The notes below the pieces were generated by a model. It searched no databases and was not told the DNA's origin. It saw nothing but the letters and a program-made list of their open reading frames with translations. This document shows, one piece after another, positions 41,081 to 50,646 of a stretch of 64,000 nucleotides of DNA. The stretch is from Bartonella vinsonii subsp. berkhoffii ATCC 51672 (GTDB taxonomy: Bacteria; Pseudomonadota; Alphaproteobacteria; Rhizobiales; Rhizobiaceae): assembly GCF_902825225.1 (NCBI RefSeq), contig NZ_CADEAK010000006.1:46972-110971 (forward strand). The letters run 5' to 3'. Position 1 is the stretch's first letter. Every line of letters begins with the position of its first letter. Made by a program: the position numbers and the translations under genes.

Positions 41081-42478
41081 TCAATAAGATGCACGTGATT
41101 TTAAAGAAATGTAATCTTTTACTATTTTTTCATTATTAGCAAGACTTATAAAATGTTCTTCGCGTTCCATTAAATTGTCTAGACAAGATGGACAGGGGAC
41201 ATTAAGTCCACAAGCACTTTTTATGGTGTCAGAAAATTTTGCAGGATGCGCAGTGGCAAGGACGATCATTGGAATATGTGGCTGCTTGTTTTCGCGCGCT
41301 ACTTTAAGGGCAACAGCTGTATGTGGATCAGCAAGATAACCACTTTCTTTATAAACATGGTCAATCATTTGTGCTGTTTCAATTATACTACTTTTTCCAG
41401 CAGAAAAGAGAGAACAAATATTCTTAAGCTGTTTTTCATCAAGATGAAAATATCCTGATTTTCTCAAATTTTCCATCGCATTGCAAATCCATACTGGGTC
41501 ACGTTCGCCACTTTCGAAGAGCAAACGTTCAAAATTAGAAGAGATTTGAATATCCATGGACGGTGACGTTGTGTGGGTTATCGGCCGTGTTTCATAAATA
41601 CCGTTGGTTAATGTGCGTACGAGAATGTCATTATCATTCGTTGCAATGATCAGCTGTGCAATAGGTAATCCCATACGGGCTGCAACATACCCTGCAAAAA
41701 TATCACCAAAATTTCCAGTAGGAACAGTAAATGAGACAGATCTATCAGGGGCACCGAGGGAGAGTGCAGATGAAAAATAGTAAACAATTTGCGCCATGAT
41801 ACGCGCCCAGTTTATAGAGTTAACACCTGAAAGCGCTCTTTTTTGTCGAAAATTATGGTCATTAAACATTGCTTTAATGAGAGCTTGGCAATCATCAAAA
41901 TTTCCGTCAATGGCGATAGCATGAACATTACTGCTTTGATTGGTAGTCATTTGTCGTTGTTGAACAGGTGATACACGTCCTTGAGGGAATAAAATAAAAA
42001 TATCTGAATGTTTTCTTCCAGCGAAGGCTTGTATAGCAGCACCACCAGTATCACCTGATGTAGCGGCAATGATTGTTGCTCGTTTGTTTTTTTGAGTGAG
42101 AACATAATCCATCAATCTAGCAAGAAACTGCATTGCAACATCTTTAAATGCCAAAGTAGGACCGTGAAAAAGTTCAAGGATAAATTCATTTTCTCCAGTT
42201 TGTTGTAACGGACAGATTGCAGGATGATGGAACGTGGCATAAGATTCAGCAATCATATTTTCAAAAGAGGTGTATTCGATTTCGTTATTCACAAAGGGCC
42301 AAAGAACTGTTTTAGCGATTGTCGTATAGGATTGTCCACGGAGTGCTCGTAATGTATTGGGTGATAATTGAGGGAATTTTTCTGGAAGATAAAGGCCACC
42401 ATCATGCGCTAGAACCGTCATGATAGTTTCAGTAAAGCCTAACGTGGGGGCTTCACCTCTTGTGCTGATATATTTCAT
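41081..42478 (-). CDS. thrC: Threonine synthase
   Basis: 465-residue PLP enzyme converting phosphohomoserine to threonine. The PLP lysine is Lys112 in HGPTLAFKDVAMQFLAR. The N-terminal MKYISTRGEAP and the SGDTGGAAIQAF loop that binds the phosphate are typical of the longer, fungal/proteobacterial ThrC type. PTGNFGDIFAGYVA is also conserved. Works with ThrB (33365-34324). First gene of a probable thrC-M16 peptidase transcript. Confidence 0.96.
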   Translation of the reverse strand: MKYISTRGEAPTLGFTETIMTVLAHDGGLYLPEKFPQLSPNTLRALRGQSYTTIAKTVLWPFVNNEIEYTSFENMIAESYATFHHPAICPLQQTGENEFILELFHGPTLAFKDVAMQFLARLMDYVLTQKNKRATIIAATSGDTGGAAIQAFAGRKHSDIFILFPQGRVSPVQQRQMTTNQSSNVHAIAIDGNFDDCQALIKAMFNDHNFRQKRALSGVNSINWARIMAQIVYYFSSALSLGAPDRSVSFTVPTGNFGDIFAGYVAARMGLPIAQLIIATNDNDILVRTLTNGIYETRPITHTTSPSMDIQISSNFERLLFESGERDPVWICNAMENLRKSGYFHLDEKQLKNICSLFSAGKSSIIETAQMIDHVYKESGYLADPHTAVALKVARENKQPHIPMIVLATAHPAKFSDTIKSACGLNVPCPSCLDNLMEREEHFISLANNEKIVKDYISLKSRASY

Positions 42479-43029
42479 AAATTTTTTCTTTCATTTATTT
42501 TCAGTAAACTGATTAAATTCTATATTTCATGTTTTTAACAAGATTGAAATTATTATGAAATTATTAAATGTATGAAAGTTTATTTGCTTATGCTTGTAAA
42601 TAATGAAAAATCAATGGCAGAAGAATAAATAATCTTAGCATTTTTAGATATTTTAATATAAAATATTGAATAATAAGAAAATTTTATTTTCTAAAAGCTT
42701 AAATCTTTTATTCATCCTTTTATAATTTATTTTGCTTTCTAAATACTTTGATCATTATACAAGATAATATTTCTTGAAGAGAGTTCAGCGCGTGCTTACT
42801 TTTTTCTTCAACCTTGTATAATCAAAACGCATATGACAATGAACCTCTGCAAAATGGCAATTATGTTCATGTTGGGGAATTTATGAGATAATTTCATGGT
42901 ATTTCACGCGTAAGTTGTACATCGAAAGAGTGATTTGTTCAGTTTAAATTATCCGTTTTTATGCTAAGAGGTATTCTATTTTTGCTGCGCAGTATTATGC
43001 GTAATGAGAAAATTTATCCATAGAAAGCA
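42479..43029. other. Gene-free, AT-rich region upstream of thrC
   Basis: About 550 bases holding the thrC promoter side and the 3' side of the small-gene cluster. No frame longer than about 20 codons with a ribosome binding site was found. Base composition is visibly more AT-rich than the flanking genes (42541-42760 especially). Confidence 0.5.
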
Positions 43030-43061
43030 AAAAAAAGCCTGCCTCAATTTTTTGAGGCAGG
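43030..43061 (-). terminator. Strong Rho-independent terminator for the small-gene cluster
   Basis: A perfect 10-bp stem (CCTGCCTCAA at 43038-43047 pairing with TTGAGGCAGG at 43052-43061) with a TTTT loop. On the minus strand the stem is followed by a run of eight T (complement of the a-run at 43029-43036). It lies 24 bases after the stop of the minus-strand gene at 43086. This is the clearest intrinsic terminator in the window. Confidence 0.85.
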
Positions 43062-43085
43062 TTGGAAATTAAAAATGTTTTGGAA

Positions 43086-43463
43086 TTATTTGGTTTTTTT
43101 AGTTATTTGAAGTTTACCTATTGCCCATCCGATTATTCCAGTAATTATGCCCAGAAAAGATCCAGTAAAGAATCCAAAACCTAAAGCCCCTAATGAAGTA
43201 AAGAACCCTAATGTAATAGGCTCAAAGACTTTTACAATTTTTTCTCCAGTGATAGTTTCATTTTCTGATCCATAATTTAAACTTGGAAGATAGAGAGCAA
43301 CTGTATTGATTATTTTCTTCTTGTTTTTCTCTAAGACGGAAACAGAAATTTCCTCTTTTTGAGAGCAGTTTTTAAAATGATTTGCATGAACATTCACAAT
43401 TTGTGAAAGAGAAAAAGCAATCGCTATTAAAACACTTAATACATGATTTTTAAATTTTACCAT
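43086..43463 (-). CDS. Small exported membrane protein, tandem family copy 1
   Basis: 125 residues, family not recognised. N-terminal signal peptide (about 1-27) ends in SQIVNVHAN. A polar linker follows with one cysteine and a lysine-rich stretch, then the shared YGSENE...GEKIVKVFEPIT block, then about 35 glycine- and phenylalanine-rich hydrophobic residues (one long or two short membrane helices) and a basic tail KLQITKKTK. Two paralogues follow upstream on the same strand. The ribosome binding site GAGGTAAA lies directly before the ATG, as in the other copies. A strong terminator follows. Likely inner-membrane; function unknown. Confidence 0.75.
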   Translation of the reverse strand: MVKFKNHVLSVLIAIAFSLSQIVNVHANHFKNCSQKEEISVSVLEKNKKKIINTVALYLPSLNYGSENETITGEKIVKVFEPITLGFFTSLGALGFGFFTGSFLGIITGIIGWAIGKLQITKKTK

Positions 43464-43571
43464 AATTTTACCTCAATTTTTTTATTTCAAGAAGAAAATG
43501 CATAGATAAGCTCGTCAATGCACAGAAGGACAGATACATCTAAAGCTGCTTTTACTCATGTCCGTATAGTT

Positions 43572-43622
43572 CACTCTGTATTTTATTTATAAAAATAAAC
43601 ACAATAAAATAAATCCAGAGTG
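43572..43622. repeat. Imperfect inverted repeat between small-gene copies 1 and 2
   Basis: Arms of 19 bases at 43572-43590 and 43604-43622 match at 16 of 19 positions (outer cactctg/cagagtg perfect), separated by a 13-base A-rich loop. It lies about 80 bases after copy 2 and about 110 before copy 1. There is no T-run after either side, so it may be an mRNA structure or a mobile-element remnant and not a simple terminator. Confidence 0.55.
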
Positions 43623-43703
43623 CATCTGTAATTTGTATTTTGCATTGCAAATTTTATTCTACGAATTTCCAGTATTTGAATGGAAAATTGTCGAGTATCA
43701 CCC

Positions 43704-44051
43704 TTATATTGAAGCTCTTATGATTCTAATTAACCATCCTAAGAATAGCCCCACAGCAGTTGATGCATATCCAATCGCTATTCCGAGACCGAACACCCCT
43801 ATCGAGACAGGTTCAAGGACCTTTTCAACTTTTCCTTTAACAGCAGCCTCATTTTTTGCTCCATCATTTAAATTGAGAACATAGAGAGCAGCCATATGGG
43901 TTACCTTCTTTTTTGCCTGTTCTATGATAGAAGAATTTTCTTGTTGTGTGTTATTGCTCAAATGATTTGCATGAACATTTACGACTTGTGAAAGAATAAA
44001 AACAATCGCTATAAACATATTTAATATATAATTTTTAAAAATTTTTGTCAT
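43704..44051 (-). CDS. Small exported membrane protein, tandem family copy 2
   Basis: 115 residues, clearly paralogous to its neighbours. The signal peptide (about 1-28) has LNMFIAIVFILSQVVNVHAN. A polar linker without cysteine follows (about 29-65), then NDGAKNEAAVKGKVEKVLEP shared with copy 3, then a glycine-rich hydrophobic segment (about 84-110) with a short basic end. It shares the TTTGAGGTAAA leader before the ATG. It has the same order of parts as copies 1 and 3, but most linker residues differ, so the duplications are not recent. Pilin-like or pore-like roles are possible but unproven. Confidence 0.75.
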   Translation of the reverse strand: MTKIFKNYILNMFIAIVFILSQVVNVHANHLSNNTQQENSSIIEQAKKKVTHMAALYVLNLNDGAKNEAAVKGKVEKVLEPVSIGVFGLGIAIGYASTAVGLFLGWLIRIIRASI

Positions 44052-44224
44052 AAATTTACCTCAAATACTTTCTACCTTTTAATCATAGAAGACAAATATA
44101 TCTGTATATAACTGAATAGAGGGAATAACACGTATTGTGTATATTAATAGTTACTTCATTATGTTATTAAGGAATTATTAAAAACATAATGAAGTTATCT
44201 ATTATGTTCTTATAATAAATGGTT

Positions 44225-44581
44225 TTATTTGAACATTAATACTATTTCCTTTATCCATCCTATTATTGAGCTTACGATATTTAATCCATATCCAATAAAC
44301 ATAAACCCCAATCCTACTGTCATAGGATCAAGCACTTTTTCAACTTTTCCTTCGATGTTCGCTTCATTTATCGTTCCATAACTTATAGTTGGAACATAGC
44401 TGATAGTCGTCTTAACTGCTGTAGATGTTGCAGTTGTTACTTGTTCCAATACGCAATCAGTAACATCGTCGTTTTGAGAACTATTTTTCAAGTAATTTGC
44501 ATGAGCACTTGCAATTTGTGAAATAAAAAAAGAAGCTACTATAAACATATTTAACATATAATTTTTAAATAATTTGACCAT
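44225..44581 (-). CDS. Small exported membrane protein, tandem family copy 3
   Basis: 118 residues, the first copy in transcription order. The signal peptide (about 1-28, ending IASAHAN) is followed by NYLKNSSQN, a threonine/valine-rich linker with one cysteine, the conserved YGTINEANIEGKVEKVLDPMT block, then a hydrophobic segment (about 92-118) ending in lysine. It matches copy 2 over the GKVEKVL block and the N-terminal KNYxLNMFI block. Ribosome binding site GAGGTAAA is 7-8 bases before the ATG. Function unknown. Confidence 0.75.
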   Translation of the reverse strand: MVKLFKNYMLNMFIVASFFISQIASAHANYLKNSSQNDDVTDCVLEQVTTATSTAVKTTISYVPTISYGTINEANIEGKVEKVLDPMTVGLGFMFIGYGLNIVSSIIGWIKEIVLMFK

Positions 44582-45546
44582 ATTTTTTTACCTCAAATAT
44601 TCTGTATTTTTTTCTTAATATGTAAGAGATAAGTGCATCTATAGATAATTAATAAATACAAATTGTACCTATAGATTGCAAAATCTGCATAAAAATACTT
44701 CATTATGAATTCATAGTCAAGAATAAAATATTTTCACTATGTATTTTTGTAATATATATAATATATTAAGTGGATTATATTTTATTTAATAAACTTATGT
44801 TCAAAAATTTACTAACGGTATTTATGTATAGAAAATGGTATAATTTAGTAAAATGCTTATTTTTTAATGATTTTGTAAGAGAGAGGCGAGCCATCAGGAG
44901 AAAAAAGCTTTCTGTACCGTTTTTGTGGTTTATATTTTAAGTTATTTTTGTGTCATAAGCTCGAGTACATAATGCGTCTTATGAGGAGAATTTAGTATTG
45001 AAACATAAATAACATAGCGGACAATAAAAAATCTTAGATTATCAGATATAAAAGAGATTTTATAATTTTTGTTTCAAAATATTGAGGAGATAAAATAATG
45101 GATGCTTTGTTTATTATTAAATATAGTATAAAAAACAGAGCTGAAAAATATGATATTGTAATATAATGTTTAACAATATTTTCTTTAATAAAATACTGTA
45201 TTTATTTGTAGAATTTTATACAGAATGATATTTATTATAGCTCTGTACACTCTAAAGGCATCTTTGATTTCTGTAATTATATTAAAGAAAATAATATAGT
45301 TTATTCCTAATTGTATGAATTTTATATTTTGTTATGATACCAAGTAAGTGCAATAGTTTTTTTTAATAAGTAAATCCAATTGAGAAGAGATCAAGATTTC
45401 ATAGATTATAACAATGCTACATACTTTAATTGTATATAGCCAATACTACTGTGTTTTAGCTTGTGTAGATATGCCTTCCGAGGACAAGCTACCTGAAAAA
45501 GTGCTCTTTAAGAGAGTTGAAATTGATAAATTTCTAAGAGTTTTTT
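44582..45546. other. Long AT-rich gene-poor region with one possible micro-gene
   Basis: 965 bases upstream of the small-gene cluster. The only gene-like signal is a 22-codon frame at 45098-45166 with a strong gaggagat ribosome binding site (listed separately). A longer plus-strand frame at 45414-45611 overlaps the HAD gene end and lacks a ribosome binding site. The region may contain decayed genes. Confidence 0.5.
45098..45166 (+). CDS. Possible 22-residue micro-protein
   Basis: A short frame (MDALFIIKYSIKNRAEKYDI, then two residues and a TAA stop). A good gaggaga sequence lies about 7-9 bases before the ATG, which is the reason to list it. The composition is amphipathic with charged residues in the second half. 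It could be a real micro-protein, a leader peptide or the stub of a lost gene. No homology is claimed. Confidence 0.2.
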   Translation: MDALFIIKYSIKNRAEKYDIVI

Positions 45547-46248
45547 TTATGATAAATCGCGCCATACTGCCATTGCTTCTAGGACTTCTAGTAAATGGGC
45601 GTGTTTGGTGATAACCGTTTCAGCACCAGCTTCTGCAAGGGCATGAGAGTGACCAAGGTAACTATGTGATCCTCCAGTAAAACCGATAACGCGCATGCCT
45701 GCTGCTGATGCTGCATGTACGCCATGAAGAGAATCCTCTATTACAATAGTATTTTGAGGTTCTACATGTAATTGTTGTGCGGCAAAAAGAAAAACATCAG
45801 GGGCGGGTTTAGTTTTTTTTGTTCCCACTTCAGGGGCAGAAAATATTTTATCTTTATCATTAAAAAGATCGTAAAGACCAACGGTAGAAAGCATCTCTTT
45901 TATATCTACACTCTTTGCATTAGAGCAAATACAGTACGGATAACGCGTTTGAATAATCTCTATTGCTTCTCTTATACCATCAATAGCGTGTAATTCAGTT
46001 GCTATTTTTTCTCGAAAAAGATTCGTCATTTGATCTATGAGATAAGCAGAAACTGGTTTTTCTGTTTCCTGTTCAACTTGTTTAAGAATATCGCGAAAAA
46101 TAAGCCCAGCATAACGTTCACTCAATTCCTCAGGTGATATTTCATATCCTGTTTGTTTAAGTAATTGAGATCCAATTTTGGCTGCGAGATATTCAGAGTC
46201 TACTAAAACTCCATCACAATCAAAAATAACGAGATCTATCTGAGGCAT
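45547..46248 (-). CDS. HAD-IA family phosphatase (phosphoglycolate phosphatase / beta-phosphoglucomutase-like)
   Basis: 233 residues. The HAD nucleophile motif FDCDGVLVDSE has Asp10 and Asp12. Motif II is the ICSNAK region; motif III lysine and motif IV are in KPAPDVFLFAAQQL and IVIEDSLHGVHAASAAGM. A helical cap sits between motifs I and II. Substrate is not predictable, but sugar phosphates or phosphoglycolate are typical. The ATG has AAGGA 8 bases upstream. It stands alone on the minus strand, divergent from ccrM. Confidence 0.88.
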   Translation of the reverse strand: MPQIDLVIFDCDGVLVDSEYLAAKIGSQLLKQTGYEISPEELSERYAGLIFRDILKQVEQETEKPVSAYLIDQMTNLFREKIATELHAIDGIREAIEIIQTRYPYCICSNAKSVDIKEMLSTVGLYDLFNDKDKIFSAPEVGTKKTKPAPDVFLFAAQQLHVEPQNTIVIEDSLHGVHAASAAGMRVIGFTGGSHSYLGHSHALAEAGAETVITKHAHLLEVLEAMAVWRDLS

Positions 46249-47717
<1,469 letters not shown>

Positions 47718-47724
47718 AGAACTA

Positions 47725-47758
47725 AGCTGGCTGCATCACTATTCTGTTAGCCAGTTTT
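47725..47758 (+). terminator. Probable terminator after ccrM
   Basis: A 6-bp stem (CTGGCT at 47727-47732 with AGCCAG at 47749-47754) extended by a G-T pair, with a 16-base loop and a short tttt after it, 10 bases past the ccrM stop. Modest strength. Confidence 0.45.
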
Positions 47759-47967
47759 AATGTTGCGCACTTAATATTTAGACGTTTTCTATTCACATAT
47801 TCCCTCTGCTTGTGATGTGCAAACGAGGTTTTTTTTGATGATTCATCATAAAAAGCGGTTGAAATGAAAGCTACTGTATTCGAGGTTTCTATTCAAGCTA
47901 TAAAATATGAATTATCATTATAAATCAATTTTTTATGAAAAAAACATTGTGCATTTAACTAAAAAAA

Positions 47968-49026
47968 TTATTTTAACCGAAAAGAATGAGGAATTGCCAC
48001 AGAAATGGCTTTTTTCATAACCGTAGGAAGAGCTTCTTCGGCAAGATGATGGATATCGCACCACCAGCCATTTTCATCATTCATTTTGTGCGTACTGTTA
48101 GTATAGTAAACGTTGAGTTTTAGAGAAAAGTGGGTAAAAACATGTGTAATTTGTCCTTTGAACTGCCAATTGGCGATAAAGGGAGCATTTTGGAGTCCAT
48201 TGTCGTTGTTTGTTCCAATGTTGTTAGGGATTTGGGTCATTCCACCAAGAAGTTTTTTACCCTGTCGTTTTTCTAAATAAATTTGTTTGTTTTCATTCAG
48301 GACAACAAAAGCAACACCAGTTTTTGAAGGGCGTTCTTTTTTAGGAGCTTTGACAGGAAAAGACTCTGTTATTTTCATCTTTGCTGCTTTACACAAACTT
48401 TGAAGAGGGCAGAGATAACAAGATGGTTTACGTGGCGTACAAATAGTTGCTCCCAGATCCATCATCGCTTGAGCAAAGTCACCAGGGCGATTTAAAGGGG
48501 TAATTTTTTGTGTTTTTTCTCTGATTTCGGCTTTGGCTTTTGGCAATATTGAAGCGATAGCAAATAAGCGGGTTACCACGCGCTCAACATTACTGTCAAC
48601 GACCGCTACAGGATGGTTAAAAGCAATGGCGGCAATAGCTGCAGCAGTATAATCTCCAATACCTGAAAGAGCTCGCAATGTTTTTACGGATTGTGGAAAT
48701 TGTCCTCCGTAGTTTTCAACAAGCTGCTGTGCACAGTTTCTAAGATTGCGTGCACGTGAATAATAACCAAGTCCAGCCCATGCTTTCATGATATCTTCTT
48801 GGGAGGCTTTTGCTAAAGAAAAGAGATCAGGCCAAAGTTTCAGAAATTTTTGAAAATAAGGTTTCACGGTTTCGACAGTTGTTTGTTGAAGCATGATTTC
48901 AGAAAGCCAAACGCGATAGGGATCAGGGCGGATGCCTTGCGTTTGTTCTTCGGGAGTAATACGCCATGGCAAATGCCGGTGCTTTTGATCGTACCAAGAA
49001 AGGAGGCGCGAAGAAATTTCATGCAT
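47968..49026 (-). CDS. mutY: A/G-specific adenine DNA glycosylase
   Basis: 352 residues. It removes adenine mispaired with 8-oxoguanine. The helix-hairpin-helix and catalytic aspartate are in LSGIGDYTAAAIAAIAF and VAVVDSNVERVV, and the catalytic glutamate is in WLSEIMLQQT. The four iron-sulfur cysteines follow C-x6-C-x2-C-x5-C in the CTPRKPSCYLCPLQSLC region. The C-terminal third is the NUDIX-like 8-oxoG-reading domain. The frame extends 21 codons upstream, but the ATG at 49024-49026 matches the family start. It is divergent from dciA, an arrangement shared with rhizobia. Confidence 0.95.
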   Translation of the reverse strand: MHEISSRLLSWYDQKHRHLPWRITPEEQTQGIRPDPYRVWLSEIMLQQTTVETVKPYFQKFLKLWPDLFSLAKASQEDIMKAWAGLGYYSRARNLRNCAQQLVENYGGQFPQSVKTLRALSGIGDYTAAAIAAIAFNHPVAVVDSNVERVVTRLFAIASILPKAKAEIREKTQKITPLNRPGDFAQAMMDLGATICTPRKPSCYLCPLQSLCKAAKMKITESFPVKAPKKERPSKTGVAFVVLNENKQIYLEKRQGKKLLGGMTQIPNNIGTNNDNGLQNAPFIANWQFKGQITHVFTHFSLKLNVYYTNSTHKMNDENGWWCDIHHLAEEALPTVMKKAISVAIPHSFRLK

Positions 49027-49236
49027 GATTGTTTTGAACCATAGGAAGATAGAAAATGCAAAAGAAAAAGCATTTATTTTACAATTCATATTTTACTTTT
49101 TCTTCTTTAATTATAAAAACTTTTGTTAAATGAGAATTGGATTTTGTTGATATTTGATGAGATATATGGGGGAATAGTTTTTGCAATGACAGAAACCGCT
49201 ATAATTCAGGATATGACTGAATGATGATCTAGAAAA

Positions 49237-49737
49237 ATGAGCAGAAAATTTAAAAAGCGCCATTTTTATTCTCTTTCTGAGACGGTATCCAAAATGCTTG
49301 ATCCTGTTTTATATAAAAGGACAGGGCTTAATGTAGCATTGATAGAGCATTGGTCACAGATTGTAGGTCATGATATTGATGAACATACAATGCCACTTAA
49401 AATTATTTGGAAACGGCGGGCTAATCAAGATGAAATTTTCCAACCAGCAACACTTGTGGTGGCCTGTGAGGGATTTTCTGCTTTAAAATTGATGCATGAG
49501 ACAGATGAATTGCTCCATAGAATTAATGTTTTTTTTGGTTATATTGCTATTGATCGCATCAAGATTGAACAAAGATCTATATCTGCTTTGAAAAATAATT
49601 TGCCAATAAAGGCAGATCCGAATGAAACAGAGAAAAAACGTATAAAAAAAATGCTTAAGGAGATTGAAGATGAAAGTTTACGTCAATCGCTTTATGAACT
49701 TGGTTGTTGCATTTTTGCAGAAAAAAATAATAAATAG
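49237..49737 (+). CDS. DciA-like protein (DUF721)
   Basis: 166 residues. A DUF721 core lies at about 10-110 (HWSQIVGHDIDEHTMPLKI, then a VVACEGFSALKLMHET strand-helix). DUF721 proteins such as DciA load or recruit the replicative helicase DnaB in bacteria lacking DnaC. The C-terminal 50 residues are charged and likely helical or disordered. It is divergent from mutY and followed by dsbA. Assignment by domain resemblance. Confidence 0.78.
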   Translation: MSRKFKKRHFYSLSETVSKMLDPVLYKRTGLNVALIEHWSQIVGHDIDEHTMPLKIIWKRRANQDEIFQPATLVVACEGFSALKLMHETDELLHRINVFFGYIAIDRIKIEQRSISALKNNLPIKADPNETEKKRIKKMLKEIEDESLRQSLYELGCCIFAEKNNK

Positions 49738-49820
49738 AGAAAGCTGTTTTATACGTTCTTTTAGTGTATAAAGAAACTGTTGGATTCTTGTCTGTTAATA
49801 ACAAAAGAAAAGTATTATTT

Positions 49821-50477
49821 ATGATGAACTACCGTTCTTTTTTACCTTTTGCGATAGTTTTTCTCTTCATGGTTTCTGGACCAATCAATACGACTGTTGC
49901 TATCGCTAGTGGTACCAAACCAGTTTCAACTGTTGATATGGGTGAACTCCTTCAATCAGGCAAGGTTAAGGATAGATTTGAGGGGAAAGAGAATGCACCA
50001 GTAACAATTGTTGAATATGCTTCATTGACATGTATTCATTGTGCACATTTTTATAATGATGTACTTCCACAAATTCGTAAAAAATATATCAAAACGGGAA
50101 AAGTAAGACTTATTTTCCGAGATTATGCTTTTGATCCGCGAGCGACGGCAGGCTTTATGTTAGCACGCTGTGCACCAGAAGATCGTTATTTCCCTATGAT
50201 AGAGGTTTTATTTCAAAAACAGCAGGAGTGGGTTTGGGAGAAAGACGCTCTCACACCATTGAAAAAAATTGGCTTAATGGCTGGTTTTACGGATGAAAGT
50301 TTTACTGCTTGCCTGAAAAATCAGTCCATTTTAGATGAAGTGAATGCATCTTTTGAACGTGGTAAAGAGCTTGGTGTCACAGCAACACCTACCTTCTTTA
50401 TTAATGGTAACAAGTATGAAGGTGTAATGTCAGTGGAATCCTTCTTTTCGGTGATTGATAGTTTTCTTAAAAACTAA
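49821..50477 (+). CDS. DsbA family thiol-disulfide oxidoreductase
   Basis: 218 residues from the chosen ATG. Signal peptide about 1-30 (FLPFAIVFLFMVSGP). A thioredoxin-fold domain follows with the redox pair in CIHC (Cys71-Cys74), the helical insertion and the cis-proline loop TATPTFFINGNKYEG. Exported to the periplasm and likely introducing disulfides into envelope proteins. The frame is open 19 codons upstream from a GTG, but the signal peptide begins at this ATG. It lies downstream of the DciA-like gene. Confidence 0.88.
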   Translation: MMNYRSFLPFAIVFLFMVSGPINTTVAIASGTKPVSTVDMGELLQSGKVKDRFEGKENAPVTIVEYASLTCIHCAHFYNDVLPQIRKKYIKTGKVRLIFRDYAFDPRATAGFMLARCAPEDRYFPMIEVLFQKQQEWVWEKDALTPLKKIGLMAGFTDESFTACLKNQSILDEVNASFERGKELGVTATPTFFINGNKYEGVMSVESFFSVIDSFLKN

Positions 50478-50646
50478 ATCTTCTTTCCAAGAGATGGGTA
50501 TTGATTGTGGTCGTTTTTCTTTTGGGAAGATTGATTTTATGCATTTATAAAGCAATATTTTTTAGCCAATTTTGATCGAATATTGTTTTGATAATATTAG
50601 CTCGGATCAAATGATGTTTCGATGCTAATATGGGAGGATTTGTACT

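Noticed and set aside
43633..43884. 83-codon plus-strand frame across small-gene copy 2
   Set aside because: Antisense to a better supported gene with a signal peptide, paralogues and ribosome binding site.
45414..45611. 65-codon plus-strand frame
   Set aside because: Overlaps the end of the HAD phosphatase gene, no ribosome binding site, no conserved look.
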